Origin: Mycobacterium sp. E740
GTDB lineage: Bacteria > Actinomycetota > Actinomycetes > Mycobacteriales > Mycobacteriaceae
Direction: 5' to 3'
Assembly (NCBI RefSeq): GCF_001672895.1
Contig: NZ_LZKP01000146.1
Coordinates: 1 to 39,541 of the forward strand
DNA: 39,541 nucleotides
Shown here: piece by piece, positions 15,751-25,385 of the stretch
How the letters are laid out: every line of letters starts with the position of its first letter
How positions within the stretch are numbered: position 1 is the first letter of the stretch
Program-made: the position numbers and the translations under genes
Notes under the pieces: generated by a model
Told to the model about the DNA's origin: nothing
The model's input: the letters and a program-made list of their open reading frames with translations, nothing else
The model's database searches: none

Positions 15751-16719
15751 ATGACCGAGACGGCCGAAGCACCAGCTGTCCGCAAGCCTGTCGGCGAGGT
15801 GCGCCCGAAGGTCGTGGCCGAGTTCCGCAAGCACAGCGGCAGTGCGCTGGGCGGGTTCTTCGGTGCGGCGGCCTTCGACGAAGTCGCGCTGGTCCCGGTG
15901 GCTGCCGCCGTCGACAAGACCGGACGATTCGAGGCCAACTTCGCGGATCGAGGGGTGCGAAGCGGGTTTTCGGCGTTCCTCGCGATCTGGGGTGATCCGC
16001 ACGACCGGGCGGCCGAGGGGGAGCGGCTCAAACGGATGCACCGAGAGGTGCACGGACGCGGCGGCGGGGCATTCACCGACGTGCGCTACAGCGCGCTGGA
16101 CCCGCGACTGTGGAACTGGATCGCGGTCAGTGGGCTGTTCCTCGTGCTGAACTCGTTCACGCCGTGCACTGGGATCACGATGACGGCGGCCGAGAAGGAG
16201 GCCGCTTATCAGCAGTTGCTCGAGGCGTTCGCGTCCCTGGAACTGCCGGGCAAGAACGCCAAACTGCCGGCCACTTACGCCGACGCGGTGCGGTACTACG
16301 ACGAGATGGTGGCCACCGAACTCAAAGACAACGCCTTTCTGCGGCGCGTCACCGCAGGGCTGACTCGACTTCCGTTGCCCACCTTGATGATTCCGCCCAC
16401 CATGCGTATCGCGCTGACGCCGCCTTGGCTGCTAGTCCGCCCCCTGGCGGGACGCGTCGTCAAGATCTGCTCCTTCGGCATCCTGCATCCAGGCGTCCGC
16501 GACTTGACCGGCTTCCATTGGCAGGAGCGTCATGACCGCGAGTTCGAGTTGTACTCCCGGCTGCTGCAGCTGGCGTGGCGGGTCCTGCCCGACCGGGTGA
16601 GGTTGATTCCGTTGGCGCGCAACCGGTTGGAGTACGAGAAGCTGGTGCGGTTGCACCGCTCGGTCGCCCTGGAATCCTTCGCGCCGCCGGCCGGATGTCC
16701 GGCCGGCAGACAGTTGTGA
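15751..16719 (+). CDS. DUF2236 protein (MpaB/latex-clearing-protein family)
   Basis: A 322-residue protein of the DUF2236 family, which includes the haem-dependent latex-clearing oxygenase Lcp and fungal MpaB. Family pieces are RLKRMHREVHGRG with the conserved histidine, FTDVRYSALDPRLWNWIAVSGLF, and YYDEMVATEL. The ATG at 15751 has CGGAGG seven bases upstream. The reaction is unknown; bound haem and oxidative chemistry are family expectations, not seen here. The adjacent TetR gene and the operator-like repeat upstream suggest an inducible system. Confidence 0.85.
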   Translation: MTETAEAPAVRKPVGEVRPKVVAEFRKHSGSALGGFFGAAAFDEVALVPVAAAVDKTGRFEANFADRGVRSGFSAFLAIWGDPHDRAAEGERLKRMHREVHGRGGGAFTDVRYSALDPRLWNWIAVSGLFLVLNSFTPCTGITMTAAEKEAAYQQLLEAFASLELPGKNAKLPATYADAVRYYDEMVATELKDNAFLRRVTAGLTRLPLPTLMIPPTMRIALTPPWLLVRPLAGRVVKICSFGILHPGVRDLTGFHWQERHDREFELYSRLLQLAWRVLPDRVRLIPLARNRLEYEKLVRLHRSVALESFAPPAGCPAGRQL

Positions 16720-16728
16720 CCTAGACCG

Positions 16729-17316
16729 ATGCGACGGCTCCGCAACAACGACAGCCGAACCGAGCAAGAGGCCGCCATCCTCAAGGCCGCCGCGGAAGAG
16801 GTGGCGCTCGTCGGCGTCGGCCGGGCGAGCATGGACGTCGTGGCGCGGCAGGCCGGGGTCAGCCGCAGCACGTTGTATCGCCGGTTTCCGAGCCGCGACG
16901 TGCTCATCACCGAGCTCGGCCGGCAGACGTTCGACTTCGCGATGGCGCGGCTGCAGACCGTCGCGATCGACTCCGGCCCGAAAGAGGCCGCAGTGGCGGT
17001 GTTCTGCGAAGGGCTGCGACTGCTCACCGACGAACCGGTCATGCGCAGGTTCCTGCGGCTCGACGGCGATCTGTCGGCGATGGCCGGCATGTACGACGTC
17101 GCCGAGGAGTTCCTCGCCAGCGCGTCGGCGGGAATGGCCAGAGCGCTGCGCGTGGCGGGTGCCACCATGCCCGACGACGACCTGCTGGCCGTATGCGAAC
17201 TGCACGTCCGGCTCGCGACGTCGCTGGCACAGGTTCGCACGCCGGTGCTCGACGTCCACGACGGCAACGCGGTGCGCGCGTACGCGGTCAAGCACCTCTC
17301 GCCGTTGGTGTGGTGA
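16729..17316 (+). CDS. TetR-family transcriptional regulator
   Basis: A 195-residue regulator with an N-terminal TetR helix-turn-helix at about residues 12-58, including AAEEVALVGVGRASMDVVARQAGVSRSTLYRRFPSRDVL in pieces: the recognition helix is VSRSTLYRRF. The C-terminal ligand domain is helical and not diagnostic. It starts nine bases after the DUF2236 gene and is almost surely cotranscribed, so it probably represses that operon through the repeats at 15698-15734. Confidence 0.92.
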   Translation: MRRLRNNDSRTEQEAAILKAAAEEVALVGVGRASMDVVARQAGVSRSTLYRRFPSRDVLITELGRQTFDFAMARLQTVAIDSGPKEAAVAVFCEGLRLLTDEPVMRRFLRLDGDLSAMAGMYDVAEEFLASASAGMARALRVAGATMPDDDLLAVCELHVRLATSLAQVRTPVLDVHDGNAVRAYAVKHLSPLVW

Positions 17317-17334
17317 CGTGTCCTGATCTGTGGG

Positions 17335-18339
17335 ATGCATGGCCTGGACGCCACGCGCCCGGTGACCAACACTGGAGCCGTGCGGTCGGTGGTGATCCTC
17401 GGATTTGCGGGCGTCCAGGCCCTTGACCTGGTCGGCCCGTTCGAGGTGTTCACCGGGGCGTCGATGTATCTGCAGGGCAGCGGCCACGAGGGCTACGACG
17501 TGCGGGTGGTGACGTCGGACGGTGAACCCGCGACGACCGGCACCGGGCTCGCGTTCGTCGCGCAGCCGCTGCCCGACCCGCGCAAGCCCGTCGACACCGT
17601 GATCCTGCCCGGCGGCTTCGGCGTGGAGGAGGCCCGGCGCGACCTCGACCTGATCAACTGGATCCAGACGGTCTCGGCGAACGCGCGGCGGGTCGTCAGC
17701 GTGTGCACCGGTGCCTTCCTCGCCGCCGAGGCCGGTCTGCTCGACGGCTGTGCGGCCACCACGCACTGGGCGTTCGCCGACCGGCTGGCACACGAGTTCC
17801 CCTCGGTCGCAGTTGATCCCGAGCCGATCTTCGTCCGCAGCAACGAGCGCACATGGACCGCCGCGGGGGTCACGGCGGGCATCGATCTGGCACTCTCGCT
17901 CGTCGAGGACGACCACGACACGGAAGCGGCGCAGACCGTCGCGCGCTGGCTCGTGATGTACCTGCGCAGGCCGGGCGGCCAGACGCAGTTCGCCGCACCG
18001 GTGTGGATGCCGCGAGCCAAACGAGCACCGATCCGCGAGGTCCAGGAATCGATCGAAGCCGAACCCGGTGGCGTGCACAGTGTTCCGGAACTCGCTCGGC
18101 GCGCCGCGATGAGCCCGCGCCACTTCACCCGCGTGTTCACCGACGAGGTGGGCGAGGCGCCCGGCGCGTACGTCGAGCGTATCCGCACCGAAGCCGCCCG
18201 CCGCCAGCTCGAGGAGACCGACGACACCCTCACCGTCATCGCCGCCCGGTGCGGCTTTGGCAGCGCGGAAACGTTGCGCCGCAACTTCGTTCGCAAACTC
18301 GGCATATCGCCCGACCAGTACCGCAAGACGTTCGCCTGA
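17335..18339 (+). CDS. GlxA-type transcriptional regulator (DJ-1/PfpI plus AraC domains)
   Basis: A 334-residue two-domain protein. Residues 16-190 are a DJ-1/PfpI-like sensor domain with nucleophile-elbow Cys124 in SVCTGAFLAAEAGLLDG and ATTHWAFADRL after it. Residues 230-330 are an AraC helix-turn-helix pair: VPELARRAAMSPRHFTRVF and VIAARCGFGSAETLRRNF. Proteins of this type activate operons for small nitrogen compounds or other metabolites in several bacteria. It is followed 11 bases later by a stand-alone DJ-1 protein. The ATG at 17335 is used; a later GTG at about 17380 is possible. Confidence 0.9.
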   Translation: MHGLDATRPVTNTGAVRSVVILGFAGVQALDLVGPFEVFTGASMYLQGSGHEGYDVRVVTSDGEPATTGTGLAFVAQPLPDPRKPVDTVILPGGFGVEEARRDLDLINWIQTVSANARRVVSVCTGAFLAAEAGLLDGCAATTHWAFADRLAHEFPSVAVDPEPIFVRSNERTWTAAGVTAGIDLALSLVEDDHDTEAAQTVARWLVMYLRRPGGQTQFAAPVWMPRAKRAPIREVQESIEAEPGGVHSVPELARRAAMSPRHFTRVFTDEVGEAPGAYVERIRTEAARRQLEETDDTLTVIAARCGFGSAETLRRNFVRKLGISPDQYRKTFA

Positions 18340-18349
18340 AGGAGACATC

Positions 18350-19075
18350 ATGCAGATCGCCGTCGTCCTCTATCCCGGCTTCACCGCGCTGGACTTCATC
18401 GGTCCATACGAGTCGCTGCGCTTTCTTCCCGACACCGAGGTGCGTTTCCTGTGGCACGAGCCCGGTCCTATCGCCGCGGACTCCGGCGTCCTGCTGATCG
18501 GTGCGACCCACACGTTCGACGAGACACCGTCGCCCGACGTGATCCTGATTCCCGGCGGATTCAGCACCATGGAGCATGCCCGCGACGAGAAGCTGCTCGC
18601 GTGGGTGCGGCAGGCCCACCAGAGCTCGACATGGACGGCGTCGGTGTGCTCTGGGTCGTTGATCCTCGCGGCTGCCGGCCTGCTCGACGGAAAGCGGGCC
18701 ACGTCACACTGGGCAGCGCTGCCGTTCTTGAAGACCTTCGGCGCCACGCCCGTCGGCGACCAGCGCATCGTTCGGGAGAGCGACCACATCGTGACGGCGG
18801 CGGGTGTTTCCGCCGGCCTCGACCTGGGCTTGTGGCTGGCCGGTCAGATCGGCGGCGAGGCGAAGGCCAAGACCATCCAGCTGTCCATGGAGTATGACCC
18901 GCAGCCGCCGTTCGATTCGGGACACATGTCGAAGGCGTCGGCGGCCACCAAAGCCGCCGCGGCTGCCCTGATGGGCCGCGACCTGGTCAAGCCCGCCCAG
19001 CTGAAGGCGGCGTCGCTGCTGGTGTGGGACCAGGCGCTCAAGCGTGTCCGCAAACGGACGACTTCGGTGCCCTGA
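18350..19075 (+). CDS. DJ-1/PfpI family protein, isonitrile-hydratase-like
   Basis: A 241-residue single-domain DJ-1/PfpI protein. The reactive Cys100 sits in SVCSGSLILAAAGLL, followed by KRATSHWAALPFLKTFGA, as in isonitrile hydratase and ThiJ-like proteins. The ATG at 18350 has GAAGGAGA seven bases upstream. It overlaps in substrate-fold type with the sensor domain of the preceding regulator, which suggests the regulator senses the substrate or product of this enzyme. The actual substrate is unknown. Confidence 0.88.
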   Translation: MQIAVVLYPGFTALDFIGPYESLRFLPDTEVRFLWHEPGPIAADSGVLLIGATHTFDETPSPDVILIPGGFSTMEHARDEKLLAWVRQAHQSSTWTASVCSGSLILAAAGLLDGKRATSHWAALPFLKTFGATPVGDQRIVRESDHIVTAAGVSAGLDLGLWLAGQIGGEAKAKTIQLSMEYDPQPPFDSGHMSKASAATKAAAAALMGRDLVKPAQLKAASLLVWDQALKRVRKRTTSVP

Positions 19076-19125
19076 CAGCCGGTGCGCGACAGTCTGGACC
19101 GAAGTCACTGGGTTACGGTCGTGCC

Positions 19126-19626
19126 ATGGGCATTCCCGAAGTCCGGCCCGACCCGCCGACGCCGTTCATCCGCGCGGGCGCCCGGTTGATGGGCCTGGGC
19201 CCGGCGCGGTGGTTCCTCCGCCGCGTCGGATGGCGGCTCGACCGCACCCTGATCACGGCGACGAACGGCCGCCTGTCGATGTCGTTGGTGCTGCCGGAGG
19301 TACTGCTGACGCACACCGGCGCCAAGACGGGTCAGCAGCGAAGCACGCCGCTGACCTATTTCACCGATGCCGGCCGCGTCATCGTGATCGCGTCGAACTA
19401 CGGCGGCGCGCGACATCCGGCCTGGTTCCACAACGTCAAGGCCCATCCGCGGGTGACGCTGTCGGCGCGCGGATACCGCGGCACCTTCGTCGGCGAAGAG
19501 GTCACCGGCGCCGAACGCGACCGGCTGTTCACTCTGGCCAAGCAGTTCGTCCCGAACTACGCCGACTACGAGAAGCGCGCCGGGGAACGACGCATACCGG
19601 TCGTCGCTTTCACCGAAGAGGCGTAG
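19126..19626 (+). CDS. Deazaflavin-type nitroreductase family protein (copy 3)
   Basis: A 166-residue member of the Ddn-like family. It has LLTHTGAKTGQQRSTPLTYFTDAGRVIVIASNYGG (read in parts), HPAWFHNVKAHPRVTL and GTFVGEEV. The N-terminal 50 residues are longer and more basic than in the copies near menB. The ATG at 19126 has TACGGT six bases upstream, so a leaderless mRNA is likely. Cofactor use (F420) is a family expectation only. Confidence 0.85.
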   Translation: MGIPEVRPDPPTPFIRAGARLMGLGPARWFLRRVGWRLDRTLITATNGRLSMSLVLPEVLLTHTGAKTGQQRSTPLTYFTDAGRVIVIASNYGGARHPAWFHNVKAHPRVTLSARGYRGTFVGEEVTGAERDRLFTLAKQFVPNYADYEKRAGERRIPVVAFTEEA

Positions 19627-19677
19627 GCGGGCACACCCGAACCACGGACCCAGCCGCGAAGTGAGTACCGTGGCGGG

Positions 19678-20460
19678 GTGAATCTGGCCTTCGACGACCG
19701 CGGCCGCGGTCCATCAGTCCTGTTCATCGCCGGTCACGGCGGCGCGGGCCGCACCTGGCAGTTGCACCAGGTGCCGGACTTCCAGCGCGCCGGTTACCGC
19801 TGCATCACCTTCGACAACCGCGGGGTGGGCGCCACCGAGAACGCCAGCGACTTCACCACCGAGACGATGGTGGCCGACACGGCGGCGCTGATCGAGAAGC
19901 TCGACGCGGCGCCCGTGCACATCGTCTCGGTGTCGATGGGCTCGTTCATCGCCCAGGAGCTGATGGTGGCGCGCCCCGAACTCGTCGACCGGGCGGTGCT
20001 GATGGCCACCCGCGGCCGCGAGGACCGCACCCGCGCGTTCTTTCGCAACGCCGAACGCGAACTCGTCCAGTCCGGTGTGCAGCTGCCCCCGATGTACGAC
20101 GCGAAAATGCGCCTGCTGGAGAGCTTTTCGCCGAAGACGCTCAACGACGACGCCAAGGCGCGCGACTGGATCGACATGTTCACCATGTGGCCGGCCAAGT
20201 CGACGCCCGGCGGCCGCGCCCAGCTCGAGATCAGCCCGCACGACAATCGGCTGCCCGCTTACCGAAGTATTACGTCGCCCACGCTGGTGATCGGCTTCGC
20301 CGACGATCTCGTCCTGCCGCCGCATTTGAGCCGCGAGGTCGCCGACGCCATCCCGAACGGCCGTTTCCTCGAGATTCCCGACGCCGGGCATCTCGGCTTC
20401 CTCGAGCGGCCGCAGGTGGTCAACAAGGCGGCACTCGATTTCCTCGCCGATAGGCTGTAA
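19678..20460 (+). CDS. bpoC: Alpha/beta hydrolase BpoC, Rv0554 orthologue
   Basis: A 260-residue alpha/beta hydrolase annotated in M. tuberculosis as a non-haem peroxidase-like protein. The nucleophile is Ser86 in VSVSMGSF, the acid Asp209 or Asp210 in GFADDLVLP, and the base His238 in [20 protein letters not shown] is the usual loop after strand 4. It directly precedes menD, and menC lies nearby, so it is a reasonable candidate for the SHCHC synthase step (the MenH reaction of E. coli), but this is inference. The GTG start at 19678 has TACCGT six bases upstream. Confidence 0.9.
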   Translation: MNLAFDDRGRGPSVLFIAGHGGAGRTWQLHQVPDFQRAGYRCITFDNRGVGATENASDFTTETMVADTAALIEKLDAAPVHIVSVSMGSFIAQELMVARPELVDRAVLMATRGREDRTRAFFRNAERELVQSGVQLPPMYDAKMRLLESFSPKTLNDDAKARDWIDMFTMWPAKSTPGGRAQLEISPHDNRLPAYRSITSPTLVIGFADDLVLPPHLSREVADAIPNGRFLEIPDAGHLGFLERPQVVNKAALDFLADRL

Positions 20461-20462
20461 CG

Positions 20463-22106
20463 GTGAACCCCTCGACCGCGCAGGCCCGCGTGGTCGTCGA
20501 CGAACTGATTCGCGGCGGCGTACGCGACGTCGTGCTGTGCCCGGGTTCCCGTAACGCGCCGCTGGCATTCGCGCTGGCGGACGCCGACCGCGCGGGCCGG
20601 GTCCGGCTGCATGTGCGGATCGACGAGCGCACCGCGGGCTTCCTGGCGATCGGGCTGGCGATCGCCGAACGCGCTCCGGTCTGCATCGCGATGACGTCGG
20701 GCACCGCGGTCGCCAACCTGGGGCCGGCCGTCGTCGAGGCGAACTACGCGCGGGTGCCGCTGGTCGTGCTCAGCGCCAACCGTCCCTACGAGTTGCTGGG
20801 TACCGGCGCCAACCAGACTTTCGAGCAGCTGGGGTATTTCGGCACGCAGGTGCGTGCATCGATCAGCCTCGGCCTGGCCGAGGAATCCCCGGAGCACCTC
20901 GACGCGCTCAATGCGCAGTGGCGCTCGGCGGTCTGCCGAATTCTGGTGGCCGCCAAGGGTTCCCGTTCGGCCAACGCGGGCCCGGTGCAGTTTGACATCC
21001 CGCTGCGCGAGCCGCTCGTTCCGGATAGTGACGAGGCGGCGACCTACGTGCCGGAGGGCAGGCCGGACGGCAAGCCGTGGACGTACACCCCGCCGGTGAC
21101 GTTCGACCAGCCACTGGACATCGACCTGACCCCGGACACGATCGTGATCGCCGGACACGGCGCGGGTGAGCATCCGAACCTGTCCGCGCTGCCGACCGTC
21201 GCCGAGCCGACGGCGCCGCCCGCGGACAATCCGCTGCACCCGTTCGCGCTGCGGCTGGTGCGCCCGAAGCAGGTCATCATGCTCGGCCGCCCGACGCTGC
21301 ACCGGCCGGTGTCGGCGCTGCTGGCCGACCCGTCGGTGCCGGTGTACGCGCTGACGACAGGTCCGCGCTGGCCGGACGTTTCGGGCAACTCGCAGGCCAC
21401 CGGCACCCGCGCGGTCACGTCCGGCGGGCCGGATCCCGCCTGGTTGGACCGGTGTGCCGAGGTGCACCGGCACGCGATGGAGGCGGTCCGCGGACAGCTG
21501 CGCGCGCACCCGCTCAAGACCGGCCTGCACGTGGCCGCCGCGGTCGCGGACGCCGTGCGCCCGGGCGATCAGCTCGTGCTCGGGGCGTCGAACCCGGTGC
21601 GCGACGCCGCACTGGTCGGCCTGGACACCCACGGCCTCAAGGTGCGCTCGAACCGCGGGGTCGCGGGCATCGACGGCACGGTGTCGACGGCGATCGGGGC
21701 CGCGCTCGCCCACGAGGGGGCGGGGAGCGCGCCGGGCCGCACGATCGCGCTGCTCGGCGATCTGACGTTCGTACACGACAGTTCGGGGTTGTTGATCGGG
21801 CCGACGGAGCCGACACCGCGCAACCTGACCATCGTGGTGTCCAACGACAACGGTGGTGGGATCTTCGAACTGCTCGAGCAGGGCGATCCGCGGTTCTCCG
21901 ACGTGTCGTCGCGGATCTTCGGCACCCCGCACGACGTGGACGTCGGCGCGCTGTGCCGCGCCTATCACGTCGAGAGCCGGCAGCTCGAGGTCGACGATCT
22001 GCGCGGCGCGCTCGACGAACCGTACGACGGGATGCGGGTGCTGGAGGTGAAGGCCGACCGGTCGTCGTTGCGGGCGCTGCACGCGTCGATCAAGGCGGCC
22101 CTGTGA
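20463..22106 (+). CDS. menD: SEPHCHC synthase MenD
   Basis: A 547-residue thiamine-diphosphate enzyme that joins 2-oxoglutarate to isochorismate, the first committed step of menaquinone synthesis. Glu55 in [10 protein letters not shown] is the conserved cofactor-activating glutamate. SRNAPLA and [17 protein letters not shown] follow. The C-terminal [11 protein letters not shown] through [14 protein letters not shown] is the ThDP-binding motif. The GTG at 20463 has TAGGCT six bases upstream, inside the end of bpoC, so menD may have its own leaderless transcript. The stop overlaps the next start (GTGA). Confidence 0.97.
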   Translation: MNPSTAQARVVVDELIRGGVRDVVLCPGSRNAPLAFALADADRAGRVRLHVRIDERTAGFLAIGLAIAERAPVCIAMTSGTAVANLGPAVVEANYARVPLVVLSANRPYELLGTGANQTFEQLGYFGTQVRASISLGLAEESPEHLDALNAQWRSAVCRILVAAKGSRSANAGPVQFDIPLREPLVPDSDEAATYVPEGRPDGKPWTYTPPVTFDQPLDIDLTPDTIVIAGHGAGEHPNLSALPTVAEPTAPPADNPLHPFALRLVRPKQVIMLGRPTLHRPVSALLADPSVPVYALTTGPRWPDVSGNSQATGTRAVTSGGPDPAWLDRCAEVHRHAMEAVRGQLRAHPLKTGLHVAAAVADAVRPGDQLVLGASNPVRDAALVGLDTHGLKVRSNRGVAGIDGTVSTAIGAALAHEGAGSAPGRTIALLGDLTFVHDSSGLLIGPTEPTPRNLTIVVSNDNGGGIFELLEQGDPRFSDVSSRIFGTPHDVDVGALCRAYHVESRQLEVDDLRGALDEPYDGMRVLEVKADRSSLRALHASIKAAL

Positions 22107-22639
22107 AGCCGGCGATCCTGGCGGAGCCGATTCGACGGGCGCGGCGGTTCCTGCCCCGGCTGACGGCCGGCCCGAACGAGACACGGCGGCAGCGGGTGTT
22201 CCGCCGCGTGCGGATCGGGATTGTGCTCCTCGGGTGCTTGGTGACGGTGCAGTCGGTGCTGATGGTCTTGGGCGCGTGGCGAGACGACCGCCAGATCGAG
22301 CGGCACCTCGGGGTGGCCGAGGCCAACGTGCTCGACGCCGGACCGCGCCGGTCGACGATCGAGTTCGTCACCCCCGACCGCGTGACCTATCGTCCCGAGC
22401 TGGGTGTGCTCTACCCGTCGGAACTAGAAACCGGGATGAACATCTATGTCGAGTACGACGTCAACAATCCGGATCTCGTTCGCGTGCAACATCGTAACGC
22501 CGCGCTGGCGATCATCCCGGCGAGTTCGATCGCGGTCGTCGGCTGGCTGATCGCCGGTGCCGCGCTGCTCGGTGTGGCGCTGCTCGAACGCCGAACCTCG
22601 CCCCGCCCGACGGCGACTCCTGATCGGGATCCGATTTAA
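22103..22639 (+). CDS. Membrane protein, Rv0556 orthologue
   Basis: A 178-residue protein with two membrane segments, about residues 37-58 and 134-158, flanking an extracytoplasmic domain. The domain resembles the DUF3592 type ([25 protein letters not shown] in parts). The GTG at 22103 overlaps the menD stop by four bases, so it is translated with menD. Length and position match Rv0556. Its function is unknown; the strict coupling to menD hints at a role near the quinone pathway or the membrane. The stop TAA shares bases with the convergent gene. Confidence 0.88.
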   Translation: MKPAILAEPIRRARRFLPRLTAGPNETRRQRVFRRVRIGIVLLGCLVTVQSVLMVLGAWRDDRQIERHLGVAEANVLDAGPRRSTIEFVTPDRVTYRPELGVLYPSELETGMNIYVEYDVNNPDLVRVQHRNAALAIIPASSIAVVGWLIAGAALLGVALLERRTSPRPTATPDRDPI

Positions 22640-23313
22640 CGTTCGCGCCCGAGAAGCTTGTTGAGCCAGTCGTTGTCGTAGATGTCGACCCGCTCGTCGG
22701 CGACCAGGTCGTACACCGTCGGCGTGCCGGTCTGCAGCGGGTCGATCTCGTAGAGGTACTCGAAGTTGTTCTGGTCCATCTCCACGACGTTCACGGCCGA
22801 TCCGCCGCCGGAGATCCGGTTGACGGCCTGCTCGGGCATGCCGACTGTCTTGGCCATGGCGGCCATCTCATCGTCGCTCGGACCGGGGCCGCCAGGATCC
22901 TGGTGCGCCCAGAGCTCTTGGACGAAGCGCTGGAGCTGTGTACCGGTGGCGCCGCCTCCGGTGGCGAGGAACAGCGCGTTGCTCACCCGCGCGGAGTGAC
23001 CGTTGTGCTCGTGGTCGAGGAACGTGAGCGGGCGGTAGGTGACCTCGAGCTGACCGACGCCGATGTAGTAGGCGATCCGATCGCCGAAGTCGGCCTGCAG
23101 GTCCGCACAGTGGTTGCACTGCGGTTCGGTGAAGATCTCGATCCGCGCCGGGGCGCCGTCGAAGCCGGCGACGACGCCGTACCCGTCCTCGCTGACGGTC
23201 AGCGCCGGCTGCGCGGGGTCGCGCTGTGCGGTGCCTGCGACGTTGCGGGTGCATCCCGGGACGACCAGCATCGCGGCGAGGCCTACCACCGCCACCAGCC
23301 GTGATATCCGCAT
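22636..23313 (-). CDS. Thioredoxin-fold lipoprotein (DsbA-like)
   Basis: A 225-residue exported protein. The signal peptide ends in a lipobox, LVVPGC, with lipidated Cys21. The mature domain has a thioredoxin-like start, IEIFTEPQCNHCADLQ, with the redox pair Cys66-x-x-Cys69, and a cis-proline-type GTPTVYDLV near the end. It is probably an extracytoplasmic thiol-disulfide oxidoreductase. The ATG at 23313 gives the signal peptide directly. It separates Rv0556 from mgtA, which are adjacent in M. tuberculosis, so it is an insertion relative to that order. Confidence 0.88.
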   Translation of the reverse strand: MRISRLVAVVGLAAMLVVPGCTRNVAGTAQRDPAQPALTVSEDGYGVVAGFDGAPARIEIFTEPQCNHCADLQADFGDRIAYYIGVGQLEVTYRPLTFLDHEHNGHSARVSNALFLATGGGATGTQLQRFVQELWAHQDPGGPGPSDDEMAAMAKTVGMPEQAVNRISGGGSAVNVVEMDQNNFEYLYEIDPLQTGTPTVYDLVADERVDIYDNDWLNKLLGRER

Positions 23314-23443
23314 GTCAACCGCCCTTCTCTGTGCGCACGATACTCGACGGGACCGCTGCACAGCGCGGGTTGGCCGGCGCGGCTTCGCGTGCCATATTCC
23401 TGGTCGCAACCTTCGCGACACCCTCCGCTGAGACGATTCCGCC

Positions 23444-24589
23444 GTGCGCGTCGCAATCGTCGCAGAGTCGTTCCTTCCCAACGTCAACGGCGTCACCAAC
23501 TCGGTGCTGCGGGTGGTCGAGCACCTGCGCCGCACCGGACACGAAGCCCTGCTCATCGCTCCCGACACCCCACCCGGTGAACCGCCAGCAGACAGGGTGC
23601 ACGACGGGGTCCGCGTGCACCGGGTGCCGTCGCGGATGTTCCCGAAGATCACCTCGCTGCCGCTCGGCGTGCCCAGGCCCCGGATGGTCGGTGTGCTACG
23701 GGGATTCGACCCCGACGTCGTGCACCTGGCATCCCCCGCGCTGCTCGGCTACGGCGGTCTGCACGCCGCGCGTCACCTCGGTGTGCCGACCGTCGCTGTT
23801 TACCAGACCGACGTCGCAGGCTTCGCCGAGAGCTACGGCATGCGCTTCGCCGCCCGGGCCGCGTGGGCATGGACGCGGCACCTGCACAGCCGCGCCGACC
23901 GCACGCTCGCACCGTCGACCGCCGCCATGGAAAACCTTGCGGAACATCGCATTCCGCGGGTGCACAAGTGGGCGCGAGGTGTGGACATCACCGGCTTCGC
24001 ACCGTCGGCCCGCGACGACGCGCTGCGGCGGCGATGGTCACCAAACCGTAAGCCGATCGTCGGCTTCGTCGGCAGACTCGCCCCGGAGAAGCACGTCGAG
24101 CGGCTTGCGGTGCTGGCGACGCGCGACGACCTTCAAGTGGTGATCGTCGGCGACGGTGTCGACCGGAACAAGCTCCAAACCCTCATGCCGACAGCGGTTT
24201 TCACCGGAGCCCTCTACGGGAGCGAACTGGCTTCGGCGTACGCCAGCATGGACGTGTTCGTGCACCCGGGCGAGCACGAGACGTTCTGCCAGGCTGTGCA
24301 GGAGGCCATGGCCTCGGGTCTGCCCGTGATCGCGCCGAACGCCGGCGGCCCACGCGACCTCGTCGCGCCGTACCGCACCGGCCTGTTGCTGGCGGTCGAC
24401 GAGTTCGAGGCGCAACTGGCCGTGTCCGTCAACCACCTGATCGCTGAGCGGCAACGCTATTCGGTCGCTGCGCGGCGCAGCGTGCTGGCCCGGACGTGGC
24501 CGGCCGTCTGCGACGAACTGCTCGGCCACTACGCCGCAGTCATTGCGCGAGCGACCGTGTCTGCACACAGACACGCCGCGAATGCGTGA
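23444..24589 (+). CDS. mgtA: GDP-mannose-dependent alpha-mannosyltransferase MgtA
   Basis: A 381-residue GT4-family glycosyltransferase, orthologue of Rv0557 (formerly called pimB). In mycobacteria and corynebacteria this enzyme mannosylates a glucuronosyl-diacylglycerol acceptor for lipomannan-like glycolipids. [22 protein letters not shown] opens the N-domain (read in parts), [16 protein letters not shown] starts the donor domain, and [22 protein letters not shown] carries the E-x7-E signature. The GTG start at 23444 is at the family N-terminus. It shares a 130-base divergent promoter region with the lipoprotein gene. Confidence 0.93.
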   Translation: MRVAIVAESFLPNVNGVTNSVLRVVEHLRRTGHEALLIAPDTPPGEPPADRVHDGVRVHRVPSRMFPKITSLPLGVPRPRMVGVLRGFDPDVVHLASPALLGYGGLHAARHLGVPTVAVYQTDVAGFAESYGMRFAARAAWAWTRHLHSRADRTLAPSTAAMENLAEHRIPRVHKWARGVDITGFAPSARDDALRRRWSPNRKPIVGFVGRLAPEKHVERLAVLATRDDLQVVIVGDGVDRNKLQTLMPTAVFTGALYGSELASAYASMDVFVHPGEHETFCQAVQEAMASGLPVIAPNAGGPRDLVAPYRTGLLLAVDEFEAQLAVSVNHLIAERQRYSVAARRSVLARTWPAVCDELLGHYAAVIARATVSAHRHAANA

Positions 24590-24640
24590 CAGTGCGCGGC
24601 CGCTCGGCGTGCGGTGAACGTGCGCGGCTACGGTTGACTG

Positions 24641-25333
24641 ATGAACCGCGCAACCCTGGAGAAAGACCCACACGATGTGGCGTCGATGTTCGACGCGGTC
24701 GCCCGCCGCTATGACGTGACCAACACCGTGATGTCGCTCGGCCAGGACCGCTTCTGGCGGCGAGCGACCCGCGCGGCGCTGGGCATCGGACCGCAGGACA
24801 AGGTGCTCGACCTCGCCGCAGGCACCGCGGTCTCCACGGTCGAACTGGCGACTTCGGGTGCGTGGTGCGTGGCCGCGGACTTCTCGGTCGGGATGCTGGG
24901 TGCCGGCCGCCGCCGCGATGTGCCGAAGGTGGCCGGCGACGCGACCCAACTGCCGTTCGCCGACGACGTTTTCGACGCGGTGACGATCAGCTTCGGGCTG
25001 CGCAACGTCGTCGACCACGCCGCCGGTCTGCGCGAGATGGCGCGCGTGACCCGACCGGGCGGCCGGCTGGTGGTGTGCGAGTTCTCCACGCCGACGAACC
25101 GCTTGTTCGCCACCGCGTACAAGGAGTACCTCATGCAGGCGCTGCCACGGATGGCGCGAGCCGTGTCGTCGAATCCGGACGCCTACGTCTATCTCGCCGA
25201 GTCGATCCGCGCCTGGCCCGACCAAACCCAGCTGGCCCGCCAGATCGCCGACGCAGGATGGTCGGCGGTCCGCTGGCGCAATCTCACCGGCGGCATCGTC
25301 GCGCTGCACGCCGCGACCAAGCCGCTGCACTGA
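24641..25333 (+). CDS. menG: Demethylmenaquinone methyltransferase MenG
   Basis: A 230-residue class I SAM methyltransferase of the UbiE/MenG family, which makes the last methyl transfer in menaquinone synthesis. It is Rv0558 in M. tuberculosis, also labelled menH or ubiE. Motif I is VLDLAAGT (residues 55-62), then [25 protein letters not shown] (99-123, in parts), and [15 protein letters not shown]. The ATG at 24641 has TACGGT exactly six bases upstream, the leaderless pattern, and no Shine-Dalgarno sequence. Confidence 0.95.
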   Translation: MNRATLEKDPHDVASMFDAVARRYDVTNTVMSLGQDRFWRRATRAALGIGPQDKVLDLAAGTAVSTVELATSGAWCVAADFSVGMLGAGRRRDVPKVAGDATQLPFADDVFDAVTISFGLRNVVDHAAGLREMARVTRPGGRLVVCEFSTPTNRLFATAYKEYLMQALPRMARAVSSNPDAYVYLAESIRAWPDQTQLARQIADAGWSAVRWRNLTGGIVALHAATKPLH

Positions 25334-25385
25334 CGAAACACCGGAAACAGCCGGCACGCCGGCGCGACGCGCTACCGTCGGCAGC

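Noticed and set aside
16432..18351. 639-codon minus-strand frame opposite the DUF2236, TetR and GlxA genes
   Set aside because: Composition is that of an antisense high-GC frame, and three genes with clear domains lie on the other strand.
20259..22184. 641-codon minus-strand frame opposite menD
   Set aside because: MenD on the plus strand is unmistakable; the opposite frame has no recognisable motifs.
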